From: an uncultured Pelagibacteraceae bacterium
Lineage (GTDB): Bacteria; Pseudomonadota; Alphaproteobacteria; Pelagibacterales; Pelagibacteraceae
Length of the DNA: 64,000 nt
Direction of reading: 5' to 3'
Assembly: GCA_902522115.1 (NCBI GenBank)
Contig: CABYUV010000004.1
Span: 1 to 64,000, forward strand
In this document: positions 19,807 to 31,811 of the stretch, piece by piece
How the letters are laid out: the number at the start of each line of letters is the position of its first letter
Numbering within the stretch: position 1 is the first letter of the stretch
Program-made: the position numbers and the translations under genes
Notes under the pieces: model-generated
What the model was told of the DNA's origin: nothing
What the model saw: only the letters and a program-made list of their open reading frames with translations
The model's database searches: none

Positions 19807-21480
19807 TCCTTCAATCTCACCCTTATCATTTAAATTTATAGAGTCAGCAGCAGGAACTCTTGGAAGACCTGGCATAGTCATGATTTCACCACATACAACA
19901 ACTATAAATTCAGCACCAGAAGAAAGTCTTACTTCTCGCACAGGTAAAACATGACCTGTCGGAGCACCTTTTAAATTTGGATCTGTTGAAAAACTATATT
20001 GTGTTTTTGCAATACAAACAGGTAATTTTCCATAACCCTTTTCTTCAAATTCTTTTAGTTGTTGTCTTACTTTTGTATCTGCCACAACCTCTGAGGCACT
20101 ATACATTTCTTGAGCAATTTTTTCAATTTTTTTGAATAATGGTAGATCATCTTCATATAAAAATTTGAACGTATCTTTTTTATCGTCACAAATGTCTGCA
20201 ACATTTTTAGCCAGTTCAATAGTTCCTTCACTTCCATTTGACCAATGAGTGCATTTAGAAGCTTTCACTCCTTGTGTTTCACAAAAATCTAATAAGGTTT
20301 TCATTTCATCCTCTGTATCAGTAATAAAATGATTAACTGCAACTGTAACAGGTAATCCGAATTTTCTAATATTATTGATGTGTCTTCGTAAATTCACTAA
20401 TCCATCTTTTAACGCTGATACATTTTCTTTTTTTAAATCTTCTCTATTAACTCCTCCATGCATTTTAAGTGCTCTAATGGTTGCAACAATAACTACACAG
20501 TCTGGTTTAAGTCCTGATTTTCTACATTTAATATTTAAAAATTTTTCAGCTCCTAAATCCGCTCCAAATCCTGCTTCTGTTACAACATAGTCAGATAATT
20601 TTAGACCTGCTTTTGTTGCGATCACAGAATTACATCCGTGGGCTATATTTGCAAAAGGGCCACCGTGAATTATTGCTGGGTTATTTTCTAAAGTTTGAGT
20701 TACATTTGGTCTTATTGCTTCTTTAAGCAAAACAGTCATTGGACCTTGTGCATTTAAATCTTTTGCATAAATCGATTGTTTATCTCTAGTATATCCAATC
20801 GTAATATTACCAATTCTATTTTCTAAATCTTTTAAGTCTGTAGCTAAACAAAAAATAGCCATTAATTCAGATGCAACAGTTATGTCAAAACTATCTTGTC
20901 TTGGATAACCATTGGCTACTCCTCCAAGATCAACAATTATTGATCTTAAGGATCTATCGTTCATATCCATTACTCTTCTCCAAACAACTCTTCTAACGTC
21001 AATGTTAAGTTTGTTACCCCAATAGATATGATTATCAATTAATGCAGACAATAAATTATGAGCAGATGTAATAGCATGAAAGTCACCAGTAAAATGAAGA
21101 TTTATTTGTTCCATCGGTACTACCTGTGCATAACCACCCCCAGCAGCCCCTCCTTTCATTCCAAAAGAAGGTCCAAGGCTTGGTTCTCTTAAACAGACAA
21201 TAGATTTTTTTCCGATTTTATTTAAACCGTCATTTAAACCAACTGAAGTTGTGGTTTTGCCTTCACCTGCTGGTGTAGGGGTAATTGCAGTAACTAAAAT
21301 TAGTTTGCCATTTTCTTTTTTAAGAGTTTTTAAATATTCCAGATTTATTTTAGCTATATGTCTACCCATTGGACTAAAAGCAAAATTTTCATCTGGCACA
21401 CCTACTTTTGATAGAATGTCTTTTATGGGTTGCATCTTAGCTTCTCGAGCTATTTGAATGTCAGATTTTACTTCAGCCAT
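19798..21480 (-). CDS. fhs: Formate-tetrahydrofolate ligase
   Basis: [83 protein letters not shown]. Confidence 0.97.
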   Translation of the reverse strand: MAEVKSDIQIAREAKMQPIKDILSKVGVPDENFAFSPMGRHIAKINLEYLKTLKKENGKLILVTAITPTPAGEGKTTTSVGLNDGLNKIGKKSIVCLREPSLGPSFGMKGGAAGGGYAQVVPMEQINLHFTGDFHAITSAHNLLSALIDNHIYWGNKLNIDVRRVVWRRVMDMNDRSLRSIIVDLGGVANGYPRQDSFDITVASELMAIFCLATDLKDLENRIGNITIGYTRDKQSIYAKDLNAQGPMTVLLKEAIRPNVTQTLENNPAIIHGGPFANIAHGCNSVIATKAGLKLSDYVVTEAGFGADLGAEKFLNIKCRKSGLKPDCVVIVATIRALKMHGGVNREDLKKENVSALKDGLVNLRRHINNIRKFGLPVTVAVNHFITDTEDEMKTLLDFCETQGVKASKCTHWSNGSEGTIELAKNVADICDDKKDTFKFLYEDDLPLFKKIEKIAQEMYSASEVVADTKVRQQLKEFEEKGYGKLPVCIAKTQYSFSTDPNLKGAPTGHVLPVREVRLSSGAEFIVVVCGEIMTMPGLPRVPAADSINLNDKGEIEGLF

Positions 21481-21610
21481 AAATAATCAAATAAATTTAA
21501 AGTTTTTTTATCTGTGACTTCTTATCCTTTTTTGATATTTTTGGAAACTTCTAAAAAATATATATAAAAAAAATAAGCACTATTTAAATTGATTGTTATA
21601 AAATTATGTA

Positions 21611-22867
21611 ATGCAAAAATATTCTATATTTAACTTAGTTAAAAACGCTTTTTCAAACCATGAAAATTGGGAATTGGCCTGGAAAGACCCAACACCAAAA
21701 GAAGAATATGACGTTGTAATTATAGGTGGTGGAGGCCATGGATTAGCTACAGCCTATTATTTAGCCAAAGAACACAGCATTACCAATGTAGCAATTATTG
21801 AAAAAGGTTGGATAGGTGGTGGAAACGTTGGACGTAATACTACGATAATTAGATCAAATTACATGCATGATGAAAATGGTCTTTTCAGCGAGTTCGGAAT
21901 GGATTTATGGAGAAAGATGAGTCAAGATTTAAACTACAACGTAATGTTTTCTCCAAGAGGAATAATTAACCTTGCACATTCAGATGCTCAAATGAATGCA
22001 TATGCTCGAAGAGGAAATTCAATGAGATTAAATGGAATTGATGCAGTTTTACTTAATAGAGAGCAAGTAAAAGAAATAATTCCAATGGCTGATTTTTCTG
22101 AAAATGTAAGGTTTCCTATTTTTGGAGGATTAATGCAGCCAAGTGCTGGTACTGCAAGACATGATGCAGTTGCTTGGGGGTATGCGCGTCAAGCAGACTC
22201 TATGGGTGTAGACATAATTCAAAACTGTGAGGTAACAGGTTTCGATGTTGCGGCGGGTAAAATAAAAGGAATAAGAACCTCAAGAGGAAATATTAAAGCT
22301 AAAAAGGTTGGTATATGTGTTGCTGGAAGCACAAATATTTTAGCAGAAAAATTAAACATGACTTTACCAATAGAAACTCATTTACTTCAAGCATGTGTTT
22401 CTGAACCAGTAAAACCAGTTTTAGATAATGTAGTTACGTTTGGTGCAGGACATTTTTATGTGAGTCAATCAGACAAAGGTGAGATGGTAATGGGTGGTGA
22501 TCTTGATGGTTATAATAGTTACGCTCAAAGAGGAAATCTACCAACATTGCAACATGTATTAACTGAAGGAATAGCAATGATGCCGTTTTTAAGTAAATTA
22601 AAAATGCTTAGGACATGGGGCGGTATTATGGATATGTCAATGGATGGATCACCTATAATTGACAAAACACACATTGAAGGTTTGTATTTAAATTGTGGAT
22701 GGTGTTATGGGGGATTTAAAGCTACACCTGCTTCGGGTTGGACGTTTGCTCATACGATTGCACAAGATAGAGTTCATGAATTAAACGCTGGTTATAGTTT
22801 AAATAGATTTAGTACGGGAAATCTTATTGATGAAAAAGGGCTTGGTACTAAAACTTGGATATCTTAA
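21611..22867 (+). CDS. soxB: Sarcosine oxidase beta subunit / N-methylglutamate dehydrogenase subunit A-like
   Basis: 418 aa; YDVVIIGGGGHGLATAYYLAKEHSITNVAIIEKGWIGGGNVGRNTTIIRSNY; GWCYGGFKATPASGWTFAHTIA; first of a B-D-A-G ordered set. Confidence 0.9.
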   Translation: MQKYSIFNLVKNAFSNHENWELAWKDPTPKEEYDVVIIGGGGHGLATAYYLAKEHSITNVAIIEKGWIGGGNVGRNTTIIRSNYMHDENGLFSEFGMDLWRKMSQDLNYNVMFSPRGIINLAHSDAQMNAYARRGNSMRLNGIDAVLLNREQVKEIIPMADFSENVRFPIFGGLMQPSAGTARHDAVAWGYARQADSMGVDIIQNCEVTGFDVAAGKIKGIRTSRGNIKAKKVGICVAGSTNILAEKLNMTLPIETHLLQACVSEPVKPVLDNVVTFGAGHFYVSQSDKGEMVMGGDLDGYNSYAQRGNLPTLQHVLTEGIAMMPFLSKLKMLRTWGGIMDMSMDGSPIIDKTHIEGLYLNCGWCYGGFKATPASGWTFAHTIAQDRVHELNAGYSLNRFSTGNLIDEKGLGTKTWIS

Positions 22868-23137
22868 ATGCTTTATATAAATTGCCCACACTGTGGAATG
22901 AGATCACAAAATGAATTTTCATATGGTGGAGATGCGAGTGTAAAAAGACCAGAGTTGAACAAAGAAGTGTCTGACCAAGAGTGGGATGATTTTGTGTATA
23001 ACAGAAAAAGTTTAAGAGGAAAACATTTAGAGTTGTGGCAACATATTTCTGGATGTAGACAATGGATAAAAGTTGAGAGAGATACTGCAACGCATGAAAT
23101 TTTCAGGACTTTCAAAGCTGATGAGGAAGTTGCTTAA
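22868..23137 (+). CDS. soxD: Sarcosine oxidase delta subunit / NMG dehydrogenase subunit B-like
   Basis: 89 aa Zn-type small subunit: INCPHCGMRSQNEFSYGGDA...WQHISGCRQWIKVERDTATHEI. Confidence 0.9.
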   Translation: MLYINCPHCGMRSQNEFSYGGDASVKRPELNKEVSDQEWDDFVYNRKSLRGKHLELWQHISGCRQWIKVERDTATHEIFRTFKADEEVA

Positions 23138-26133
23138 TGACCCAAGCTTTTAGAATTGGAAATGGTGGATTAGTAAATAGGGATAAAAAATTATCTTTTA
23201 AATTTAATGGTAAAACTTACTTTGGCTATGAAGGTGATACGTTGGCATCAGCTTTATTGGCGAATGGAGTTCATTTAGTAGGGAGAAGTTTTAAGTACCA
23301 TAGACCTAGAGGTTTCTTTGGTGCAGGAGTTGATGAACCATATGCAATAGTTCAGCTTTATAGAAATGGTGAAACCGAGCCTAATATTAAAGCTACAGAA
23401 CAGGAACTTTTTGAAGGTTTGGAAGCAAAAAGTGTTAATTGTTGGCCAAGTGTAAATTTTGATATTGGTGCAATAAATAATTTTTTAAAAATTTTCTTAC
23501 CAGCAGGATTTTACTATAAAACATTTATGTGGCCAAAAAGTTTTTGGTATAGACTTTATGAACCATTTATTAGAAAAGCTGCTGGTTTAGGTGTTGCTTC
23601 AACAAAACATGATAACGAGAGGTATGAGCATAAATATGAATACTGTGATTTACTTATTGCAGGGTCTGGGCCCTCAGGATTATCTAGTGCATACGCTGCT
23701 GCAAAAAATGGAGCAAGAGTAATTCTTGCTGAAGATAAACCAAGATTTGGTGGATCTTTACTAACAAGTGATGTCAATATTGGAAATCAATCTGGAAAAG
23801 ATTGGGCTGATGGAATAATAGCTGAACTCAAAACCATGCCAAATGTAGTTGTGAAAAATAGATCTCAAATTTTTGGATATTATGATCATAACATGCTTGT
23901 GATGTCAGAAAAGGTTAGTGATCATCTTCCAAAAACAAAAAAATATCATCCTAACAAAAGACTTTGGTACATAAGAGCAAAAGAGGTGTTAATATCATCA
24001 GGATCAATTGAGAGACCAATAGTTTTTGGTAATAATGATACACCTGGAGTTATGCTATCATCTGCTGCAAAAGAGTATTTAAAAGTTTATGGAGTACTTG
24101 TTGGAAAAAACCCTTTGATATTTACAAATAATGATAGTGGATATGAGACAGCAATTGAATTTAAAAAACATGGAGTTGATCCAATTGTTTTAGATTCAAG
24201 AAAACACTCCACATCAGAAATAATTGACGAGGCAAAAAATTTAGGAATTAATATTAAAAATTCATATGTTGTAGTTGCAGCGCAAGGTTATAAAAAAGTA
24301 AAATCTGCTGAAATTGCAAGCATTTCAGATGATAAAAAACAACTTGGCAAAATAGAAAGCATAAATTGTGATTGTATATGTGTATCTGGTTTTTGGACAC
24401 CAACAATTCACTTAGCCTCCCAATCAGGAAATAAAACAGAGTTTAAAGAAGAAATTGATGCTTTTATTCCTGGTCAATCAAAACAAAATGAAACTACTTT
24501 AGGTGCAGCTAATGGAGTATTTTCGCTTGAAGAAACTTTAAAAACTTCCTTTGCTACAGGTAGTGAGTTGTCAAAAAAAATTACTGAAAATGATAACGAG
24601 ATAGCTATTCCAAATGTTGTTGAAAAGAAATCTTCTCAGCATGATAAATTTTGGTGTGTTCCATTACCAAAAGGTAAAAATTATAAAAGATTTCTGGATT
24701 TTCAAAATGATGTTGCGGTATCTGATGTGGAAATAGCTTTGAGAGAAGGATATAGATCAATTGAACATGTCAAAAGATATACCACTCTAGGTATGGCAAC
24801 AGACCAAGGTAAAACAAGTAATTTAAACGGTCTTCAGCTTGTTTCTGAAATTGAAAATAAAGTAGTTCCAGCCGTTGGTCATACTACTTTCAGACCACCT
24901 TATACCCCTGTTTCTATTGGTGCGATAGTGGGAAGAGAGGTCGGAAAGCATTCAAAACCAACAAGAAAATCTCCAATGCATTTATGGCATAAAAAAAATA
25001 ATGCAGTTTTTGTTGATGCAGGTGTTTGGTTAAGACCTAGGTATTATAAAAAGGGAAATGAAACTTTATTTGAGGCATCTAAAAGAGAGGCTAAAAATGT
25101 AAGAAACAATGTTGGAGTTTGTGACGTAACTACTTTAGGAAAAATTGATGTTAAAGGTCCTGATGCAGCTGAGCTTTTAAATAGAGTTTACACTAATGCA
25201 TGGTTAAAACTACCAGTTGGCAAAGCTAGATACGGAGTAATGTTAAGAGAGGATGGAATTGTAATGGATGATGGTACTACAACAAGAATTTCTGAAAACC
25301 ATTATCATATGACAACAACTACAGCGCAGGCAGCAAATGTTCTCTCACATTTGGAGTATTATTTACAATTAGTTTGGCCCGAACTAGATGTAAATGTAGT
25401 TTCAACTACAGAGCAATGGGCAGGAGCAGCCATCGCTGGACCAAAATCAAGAGATTTATTACAAAAATTATTTCCAAATTCAGATGTATCAAATGATGGC
25501 TTGCCATTCATGGGTTATATGGAGGGAAATTTATTTGGTATTAAAGCAAAAATATTTAGAATTTCATTCTCAGGAGAGCTTGCTTATGAAGTAAATGTTG
25601 AATCTGATCATGGAAATTTTATGTGGGAAAAAATTATAGAAGTTGGTAAGGAGTTTAATATTCAACCATATGGAACAGAAGCATTATCTACTCTTAGAAT
25701 TGAAATGGGACATGTTGCTGGATCGGAACTTGATGGCAGAACAATTCCATATGATAATGCTTTAGAGGGTCTTGTTAGTAAAAAGAAAGATTTTATTGGA
25801 AAAAGATCATTACAACGATCTGCATTTACTGCTGAAAATAGACAAAGAATAGTAGGAGTAGTTCCGTTAGATAAACAAACAAGTATCCCAGAAGGCTCTC
25901 ATTTAGTTAAAGATGATAAAGCACCCTTACCAAATCCAAAATTAGGACATATCTCTGCCTCATGTTGGAGTGTTGAATATGATAATCCTTTTTCTTTAGC
26001 AATTTTAAAAGATGGAAAAAATATGATTGGTCAAAAGCTTTTTGCGATGTCACCACTTAAAAATAAAGTAATACCAGTTGAGATAGTTTCATCACATTAT
26101 GTAGATCCGAAGGGTGAAAGAGTAAGATCATGA
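23137..26133 (+). CDS. soxA: Sarcosine oxidase alpha subunit / NMG dehydrogenase subunit C-like (with GcvT domain)
   Basis: 998 aa; [56 protein letters not shown]-terminal GcvT ([27 protein letters not shown]). Confidence 0.92.
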   Translation: MTQAFRIGNGGLVNRDKKLSFKFNGKTYFGYEGDTLASALLANGVHLVGRSFKYHRPRGFFGAGVDEPYAIVQLYRNGETEPNIKATEQELFEGLEAKSVNCWPSVNFDIGAINNFLKIFLPAGFYYKTFMWPKSFWYRLYEPFIRKAAGLGVASTKHDNERYEHKYEYCDLLIAGSGPSGLSSAYAAAKNGARVILAEDKPRFGGSLLTSDVNIGNQSGKDWADGIIAELKTMPNVVVKNRSQIFGYYDHNMLVMSEKVSDHLPKTKKYHPNKRLWYIRAKEVLISSGSIERPIVFGNNDTPGVMLSSAAKEYLKVYGVLVGKNPLIFTNNDSGYETAIEFKKHGVDPIVLDSRKHSTSEIIDEAKNLGINIKNSYVVVAAQGYKKVKSAEIASISDDKKQLGKIESINCDCICVSGFWTPTIHLASQSGNKTEFKEEIDAFIPGQSKQNETTLGAANGVFSLEETLKTSFATGSELSKKITENDNEIAIPNVVEKKSSQHDKFWCVPLPKGKNYKRFLDFQNDVAVSDVEIALREGYRSIEHVKRYTTLGMATDQGKTSNLNGLQLVSEIENKVVPAVGHTTFRPPYTPVSIGAIVGREVGKHSKPTRKSPMHLWHKKNNAVFVDAGVWLRPRYYKKGNETLFEASKREAKNVRNNVGVCDVTTLGKIDVKGPDAAELLNRVYTNAWLKLPVGKARYGVMLREDGIVMDDGTTTRISENHYHMTTTTAQAANVLSHLEYYLQLVWPELDVNVVSTTEQWAGAAIAGPKSRDLLQKLFPNSDVSNDGLPFMGYMEGNLFGIKAKIFRISFSGELAYEVNVESDHGNFMWEKIIEVGKEFNIQPYGTEALSTLRIEMGHVAGSELDGRTIPYDNALEGLVSKKKDFIGKRSLQRSAFTAENRQRIVGVVPLDKQTSIPEGSHLVKDDKAPLPNPKLGHISASCWSVEYDNPFSLAILKDGKNMIGQKLFAMSPLKNKVIPVEIVSSHYVDPKGERVRS

Positions 26134-26717
26134 CATTAATTTCAGCTTTATCAAACGTTCATGTAAAAGGTCAATTTGGAGACTATGAAGGTAAAAATGA
26201 AAATGATTTATTAAAAATATCTGAAACAAAAAATTTATTAATTGTTCAAATAGTTCAGTACAAAAAATCTTTAGTTTTATTTGATAGTCTTGATATTGAT
26301 GGTTTAAAATTAAAAAATGAACCTTTAACAGTAGTGTTTAATGAAACAACAAGGATCATGTGGAATGGACCAAAAAACTGGCTTTTAGTCTCAACAAAAA
26401 AAGATTTACTTAAAGAGATTTTAGATAATTTTAAAGAAACAGACTTTGCTATTACTGATTTATCGCACTCAAGGGCAATCATTGAAATTGAGGGAAAAGA
26501 TACAATAGAAGTTTTGAAAAAAGGATGTCCATTCAATTTCAATACATTAGAAAAAAATAATTCAATAAATTCAACTTACAATGGAATAGCTTTCACTGTT
26601 GATAAGCTAGATGATAATCCAAATAAAGTGAGATTATTTTCTTTAAGAAGTTTTGGGGAATCTTTGTATCACTCTATTACAGACGCATCTCTAGAGTTCG
26701 GCTTTAAAACTTTATAA
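26130..26717 (+). CDS. soxG: Sarcosine oxidase gamma subunit / NMG dehydrogenase subunit D-like
   Basis: Position after soxA (4-bp overlap), length 195 aa, [35 protein letters not shown] end. Confidence 0.82.
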   Translation: MTLISALSNVHVKGQFGDYEGKNENDLLKISETKNLLIVQIVQYKKSLVLFDSLDIDGLKLKNEPLTVVFNETTRIMWNGPKNWLLVSTKKDLLKEILDNFKETDFAITDLSHSRAIIEIEGKDTIEVLKKGCPFNFNTLEKNNSINSTYNGIAFTVDKLDDNPNKVRLFSLRSFGESLYHSITDASLEFGFKTL

Positions 26718-26731
26718 GATCTTCAATATTC

Positions 26732-27584
26732 TTAATCTCTGGTTGCAATATAAACTCCTATAGAGGTTATTAGAAATCCTATTAAATCTAAGGTAGTTAA
26801 ACTTTCATTTAAAAAAAGCCAGGCCATAAAAGCAGACGTTGCTGGAATTAAAAAAAATATAGAAACTGTTTTGCTTGCAGAGTTGTTTTGTATTAAATAC
26901 ATCAATATTGTAAACGCACCAAATGATACCAAAAATATTTGATGGCTCATTGCAATTATAAATGTTTGAGAAAAATCAATATATGGATCAACAAAAAAAA
27001 TAATTATTAACAAATGAAATGCACAACCACCAATAGCTTGATTCATATTACTTACAGATAAAGGCAAGTTGTTACTTAATTTCTTTTGCCACAAAGTAGA
27101 AAATGTGATTGCTAACAATGCAATTATAGTCGCAATTAATCCTGCTGTTGGTATTTTTGAGCCTAAATCAAAACCCAACACAAGTCCCGCTCCTACAAAT
27201 CCCAACAAAACACCAATCCATTGTTTTGCCGATACTTTTTCGTTTAAGATTGGACCGCTTAATGCATTTGTGAGAACTGGTTGAAGAGTAACAATTAACG
27301 CTGCTATTGCTGTAGGCATGCCTATTGAAATTGAATAAAAGACACCACCAAGATAAAAACCATGAAATAAGATACCGCTAAAGAAGGATTCAAAAAAATT
27401 TTTCTTATTAACTAAAATTTTTTGTTTTGAGTAAATAGAAAACAAAAAAAAAACCTATAGCTACTAAAGCAAATCTAAAAGCTAGAGCTGCAAATGGATC
27501 ACTGTTGTCTATAATAGGCTTGGTTGTTATGAAAGCAGAAGACCACAGAAGTATAAATATGAAAGGAAATATTTTAATCATCAT
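26732..27584 (-). pseudogene. EamA/DMT-family transporter interrupted by a 1-nt frameshift in a 10-nt homopolymer
   Basis: Downstream frame (ORF 26732..27445) has DMT transmembrane repeats; upstream frame reads MMIKIFPFIFILLWSSAFITTKPIIDNSDPFAALAFRFALVAIGFFF. The frames join exactly if one base is removed from the A10 (plus strand) run at 27444-27453. Confidence 0.75.
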
Positions 27585-27684
27585 GTTTAATAAACAAATA
27601 AATTAAATAAAATCAAACTAATCAGTACCTATAATGAAAAAATTACCTATGGTAATGAAATAACAAATCACCTAAAGTTCGATC

Positions 27685-28071
27685 ATGAATTTAAGATTAC
27701 TTAGAATTTTAACGATTATAATGTCTTTTTTCTTTTTGACAGGTTTTTTACCTATTCTTTCGTTTGTTGGTCCAGGTGTAACATTTCTTTCCTCAGGTAA
27801 CGTTTATAAAGCAAGTGCACAATTCATAATTAATAAGAAATTAGAAAAAGAAACCGGCAAAAATTCTTTAATATTAATTAAAGAAACGTTAGTGGATGAA
27901 ACAAATAAAAAAATTAAAATTAATTCTTTTGATGAAGACTTTAGACAATTAGTGGAAAGAAGAATTAAAATGACTAGACAAATACTGGATAATCAAAATT
28001 TACAAAAATTACTTAAAAAACGAATTGAGGTTACAAGATCAATACTTGATTTAAATAACACTACTCAATAA
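27685..28071 (+). CDS. Small membrane protein of unknown function
   Basis: 128 aa; hydrophobic N-terminus; C-terminal imperfect repeat LVERRIKMTRQILDNQNL / LLKKRIEVTRSILDLNN. Confidence 0.5.
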   Translation: MNLRLLRILTIIMSFFFLTGFLPILSFVGPGVTFLSSGNVYKASAQFIINKKLEKETGKNSLILIKETLVDETNKKIKINSFDEDFRQLVERRIKMTRQILDNQNLQKLLKKRIEVTRSILDLNNTTQ

Positions 28072-28501
28072 TATTTAGATATATCAAATCTTCTTGATTA
28101 GTTTCTTTGCACCACATTTCATAGCTTTCACAAACTCTCCACAAGTGATCAAAAGCTCTCTGTGAAATTTCTAGTGGAAAATGGCTCTTAGTATAATAAA
28201 GCTTGGGTATCTTCATTAAAAATTTTACCATAGAGTCTTTTTGAAGCTCTAAGAGTCTTAAAGTTTCTTCATTAACTTTTTTTTTAGTTATATTGTCTAT
28301 AAATTTATTATTTTTAAGTTCTAAAAACCATTTATCATGAAATTTTCCAGAACTTAAAATGTCATATTCCTTTGTAGTCATGAAAATCTCAAAAGCTTGA
28401 ATATTATTGATTTCAGGATTTTGTTTTTTTATTTCAATTATATTTGAATAAACAAATTCAGCTGCTCTTAACACATATGGCTTTTCAGACTTGTTAGACA
28501 T
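28061..28501 (-). CDS. Hypothetical protein
   Basis: 146-aa ORF, codon use like neighbours; no motif recognised; convergent 11-bp overlap with the upstream plus-strand ORF. Confidence 0.5.
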   Translation of the reverse strand: MSNKSEKPYVLRAAEFVYSNIIEIKKQNPEINNIQAFEIFMTTKEYDILSSGKFHDKWFLELKNNKFIDNITKKKVNEETLRLLELQKDSMVKFLMKIPKLYYTKSHFPLEISQRAFDHLWRVCESYEMWCKETNQEDLIYLNIIE

Positions 28502-28504
28502 AAA

Positions 28505-29251
28505 TTAATTTTTATGCTTAACCATAGCTGAATGAGCTAAAATTAAGTTAGGATCTAAAAATATTTTTGAGGATTTTACGTTTTCAAATGATTTGAATGC
28601 AAAAATTGCAATAGGAAGCTCTGTACAACCTAAAATAATTTTTTTACATCTCATTTTAATTAAGGAATTAATTGCAGGTTTAATTGCTTTTGCAGCGGCT
28701 TTCACATTTCCCATTTTAACTAATTTAATAGCTTTATTAACTGATAATTTTTGTATTTTTTGAGATGGATGCATTAATTGATAATGTTTGTCGAAAAATT
28801 TTTTATAAACCCCGGTTTTAAGAGTACCCTCAGTTGCAAGGAGACCAACTTTAGAGTTTTTTTTACATTTTTTTTTAGTAAATTTTAAAACTTCTTTTGG
28901 CATATTAATTATTGGAATTTTGATTTTATTTTGTAAATCATCAAACCAATAATGGGCTGTATTACAAGGTATTACTATAAATTTACATTTATTCTTTTCT
29001 AGAAGTTTGCAACCTTTAAGCAAACTCTTTAAAACTTTGTTATATTTTTCTTTACTTTTCTTATTTGTAGATTTATTTGAAAGATTTTTAGTTTGAGAAC
29101 CTATAGACTCAGGCCTACCTGGAATATTTGATTTGTTATAAAGTAAAAATAGTGGATACTCTTGATCAATCTTTCCTCTATTTAGAACCGCAAGCTTGTT
29201 ACAAAAATCAAGACCAGCTTGAGTTCCCATTCCACCTAAAATCCCAATCAT
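28505..29251 (-). CDS. Aspartate/glutamate racemase family protein
   Basis: MIGILGGMGTQAGLDF; paired cysteines FIVIPCNTAHYWF and IILGCTELPIAI. Confidence 0.85.
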   Translation of the reverse strand: MIGILGGMGTQAGLDFCNKLAVLNRGKIDQEYPLFLLYNKSNIPGRPESIGSQTKNLSNKSTNKKSKEKYNKVLKSLLKGCKLLEKNKCKFIVIPCNTAHYWFDDLQNKIKIPIINMPKEVLKFTKKKCKKNSKVGLLATEGTLKTGVYKKFFDKHYQLMHPSQKIQKLSVNKAIKLVKMGNVKAAAKAIKPAINSLIKMRCKKIILGCTELPIAIFAFKSFENVKSSKIFLDPNLILAHSAMVKHKN

Positions 29252-29388
29252 ATTTTGATTAATTTATAAATTTTTTATTTAATTTTTATACTTAATAATT
29301 GTGTTTAAAGTTAGTTTTTAAATAAGGAATTGGCTGAATATTTAGTTGTTATTACAAATTAAATTTTCAGCCAATAGGAAGTGTGAAA

Positions 29389-29595
29389 TTATGCAGTTTT
29401 TAAGTTAACTGCTGAAGGACCTTTAGGACCATCTTCAACATCGAAAGTCAAAGCTTGACCCTCATCTAAACCGTTCATACCAGCATCTCTTACTGCTGAA
29501 ACATGTACAAACACATCTTTTTCTTTATCTTCTCTTTCAATAAAACCAAAACCTTTGGTTGGATTGAACCATTTTACTTTACCTTGTAGACTCAT
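29389..29595 (-). CDS. cspA: Cold shock protein (CspA family)
   Basis: 68 aa; [31 protein letters not shown]. Confidence 0.95.
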   Translation of the reverse strand: MSLQGKVKWFNPTKGFGFIEREDKEKDVFVHVSAVRDAGMNGLDEGQALTFDVEDGPKGPSAVNLKTA

Positions 29596-29711
29596 ATTTA
29601 TCTTCTTACTTTTTGTTATATTTAATTATTACTTATAATTAAGTAATATTGGCTTTCTTTAGATTTTATTGGGTTTTGTCAACAAAATAGATCAACTATT
29701 GAAATAATTTT

Positions 29712-30179
29712 TTAAATATCATCAATAAGCATAGTTAAATAAACAGAATTAATGTCTTCTTTGTAGTGTGCAAAAGGTTCGCATATAGTAAAACCAGTTT
29801 TTTTGAAAAGTTTTCTTGCTGGTATAAAAAAATCACTTGCTCCTGTTTCAATACTTAATCTTTTTATGTTAAGCTTTTTAGCTTCGTTGATTAAATGATT
29901 AATTACGTTGGTCCCGTATCCTTGATTTCTAAAATCATCATGAATTCTTATAGATTTAAATTCTCCATGTTCTTTATCTAAAAATTTTAAAGCACCACAA
30001 CCGATCAGTTTTTCATCTTTCCATAAACTCCAAAATTTAATTGATGGTACTTTTAAACCAGGAATATCTAAGACGTGAGCACTTCCTTCTGGGGACGCAG
30101 CTCTAAGCTCAATAAAATGTTTGCTCAGAAGCTCATTAACTTTTGGATTATCAAAATTACCTTCTATTGAATTTAACAT
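29712..30179 (-). CDS. GNAT family N-acetyltransferase
   Basis: FKSIRIHDDFRNQGYGTNVINHLINEAKKLNIKRLSIETG acetyl-CoA binding motif. Confidence 0.88.
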   Translation of the reverse strand: MLNSIEGNFDNPKVNELLSKHFIELRAASPEGSAHVLDIPGLKVPSIKFWSLWKDEKLIGCGALKFLDKEHGEFKSIRIHDDFRNQGYGTNVINHLINEAKKLNIKRLSIETGASDFFIPARKLFKKTGFTICEPFAHYKEDINSVYLTMLIDDI

Positions 30180-31226
30180 TTATATTAAAGTCGTGATATG
30201 ACCCATTTTTCTTTTTTCTTTTATATCTTTTTTTAAATAATCAAAGAAAAACTCATTTTCATTAAATTTTTGCATTTTTCTAAAATGGTTAATTTGATCG
30301 CCAAGCAAATTCATCATTTTAGCATTAGATATTTTTTTTAAAGGAATTTGTTCTAAACCGCACACAGCTCTAACATGATTTTCAAATTGACTCACATTAA
30401 AAGCATTTATTGTAAGATGTCCTGAGTTATGTACTCTAGGTGCAATCTCATTAACATAAAGATTATCATTTCTATCAATAAAAAATTCTACACATAAAGT
30501 TCCTACATATTTAAGTTCTTCAGCAATTAAGATTGCCCAATCTTTAGATTGATTAAAAATTTTTTCATTAATTTCAGCAGGTATTTTTGAATATTTTAAA
30601 ATTTGATCTTCGTGAGTGTTTTCTATTGGTTCATAAATTTCATATTTATTATTACTAAACCTCGTAATAATAATTGAAATCTCTTTTTTTAACTTTACAA
30701 GTTTTTCAAGAATATATCCTTTTGAAAAATCTATATTCAATGAATTAAGTTCATTACTTGATTTAATTGGATATTGACCTTTGCCATCATAACCAAGTGT
30801 TGTTGTTTTTAATATTCCTGGCAAGAAGTCTTCTAAAGCATCTATTTCAGATTTTTTTTCAATCGAAACATATCTGGTTGTTCTAATATTCAATTTATTA
30901 ATAAAATCTTTTTCAGCCAATCGATGTTGAATTAATCTGTTAACAGAAGGTTTTGGTAAAACAGGTTTAAATTTGTTAATTTCATTTAATGTTTCAAATG
31001 GAATATTTTCAAATTCATAAGTTAATACATCAATCTGATTTATAAATTCTGATATTTTTTCTTTATCTTCATAATTTCCAGTAACAAATTGATTACTAAA
31101 ATTTTGTGCTGGTGCATCTATGTCATCAGAAAAAACAACAGTTTTAACATTTAGCTTTTTAGCTGCTATTGCTAGCATACTTCCAAGTTGACCACCTCCA
31201 ATAATACCAAGAGTAATTTCTGACAT
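30180..31226 (-). CDS. purK: N5-carboxyaminoimidazole ribonucleotide synthase
   Basis: ATP-grasp; LGIIGGGQLGSMLAIAA, ILKTTTLGYDGKGQY, EIAPRVHNSGHLTINA. Confidence 0.93.
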   Translation of the reverse strand: MSEITLGIIGGGQLGSMLAIAAKKLNVKTVVFSDDIDAPAQNFSNQFVTGNYEDKEKISEFINQIDVLTYEFENIPFETLNEINKFKPVLPKPSVNRLIQHRLAEKDFINKLNIRTTRYVSIEKKSEIDALEDFLPGILKTTTLGYDGKGQYPIKSSNELNSLNIDFSKGYILEKLVKLKKEISIIITRFSNNKYEIYEPIENTHEDQILKYSKIPAEINEKIFNQSKDWAILIAEELKYVGTLCVEFFIDRNDNLYVNEIAPRVHNSGHLTINAFNVSQFENHVRAVCGLEQIPLKKISNAKMMNLLGDQINHFRKMQKFNENEFFFDYLKKDIKEKRKMGHITTLI

Positions 31227-31227
31227 T

Positions 31228-31731
31228 TTATTTTGGAGATTTCTTTACAGATTTAGTTTGTGATCTTCTAAAATTTTTAAGCTTTTTTTGAACATTTAAA
31301 TTATTATTAGCAATTATTGCTGCAGCCAATAAAGCAGCATTAATGGCTCCGTCCTCTCCTATAGCAAGTGTTCCTACAGGTATTCCTTTAGGCATTTGTG
31401 CAATTGATAACAAACTATCTAAGCCTTTAAGTTTTTTACTTTCAATTGGAACACCAAGTACTGGCAAATGTGTAAGTGCTGATATCATACCTGGAAGATG
31501 AGCAGATCCTCCAGCACCTGCAATTATTACTCCTATATGATTTTGCTCAACTTTTGCAGCATATTCATACATTCTTTTAGGAGTTCTGTGAGCAGATATA
31601 ATTTTTGTTTCAAATGAAACTCCAATTTTTTTTAGGGTTTTTTCGGCCAGTTTCATTACTTTATAGTCAGATTGACTTCCCATTATAATTGAAACTTTTA
31701 ATTTACTATTTTTTTTCATGAAAATGATCAA
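31228..31731 (-). CDS. purE: N5-carboxyaminoimidazole ribonucleotide mutase
   Basis: IIMGSQSDYKVM, ISAHRTPKRMYEYA, IAGAGGSAHLPGMISALTHLPVLGVP. Confidence 0.95.
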   Translation of the reverse strand: MIIFMKKNSKLKVSIIMGSQSDYKVMKLAEKTLKKIGVSFETKIISAHRTPKRMYEYAAKVEQNHIGVIIAGAGGSAHLPGMISALTHLPVLGVPIESKKLKGLDSLLSIAQMPKGIPVGTLAIGEDGAINAALLAAAIIANNNLNVQKKLKNFRRSQTKSVKKSPK

Positions 31732-31811
31732 TCTGTTTATTTCAAAATTAACTTAAAATTTCAATAAAATTAATAGTATTTAAATACATATTGATTAGAG
31801 TTAAGCATACT

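Noticed and set aside
22848-23115. Minus-strand ORFs opposite soxD
   Set aside because: soxD has clear family motifs; the antisense ORFs do not.
29329-29375. Inverted repeat ATTGGCTGAA...TTCAGCCAAT downstream of cspA
   Set aside because: Noted as a possible cspA terminator, but the 27-nt AT-rich loop and lack of a clear T-run on the minus strand make it too weak to call as a feature.
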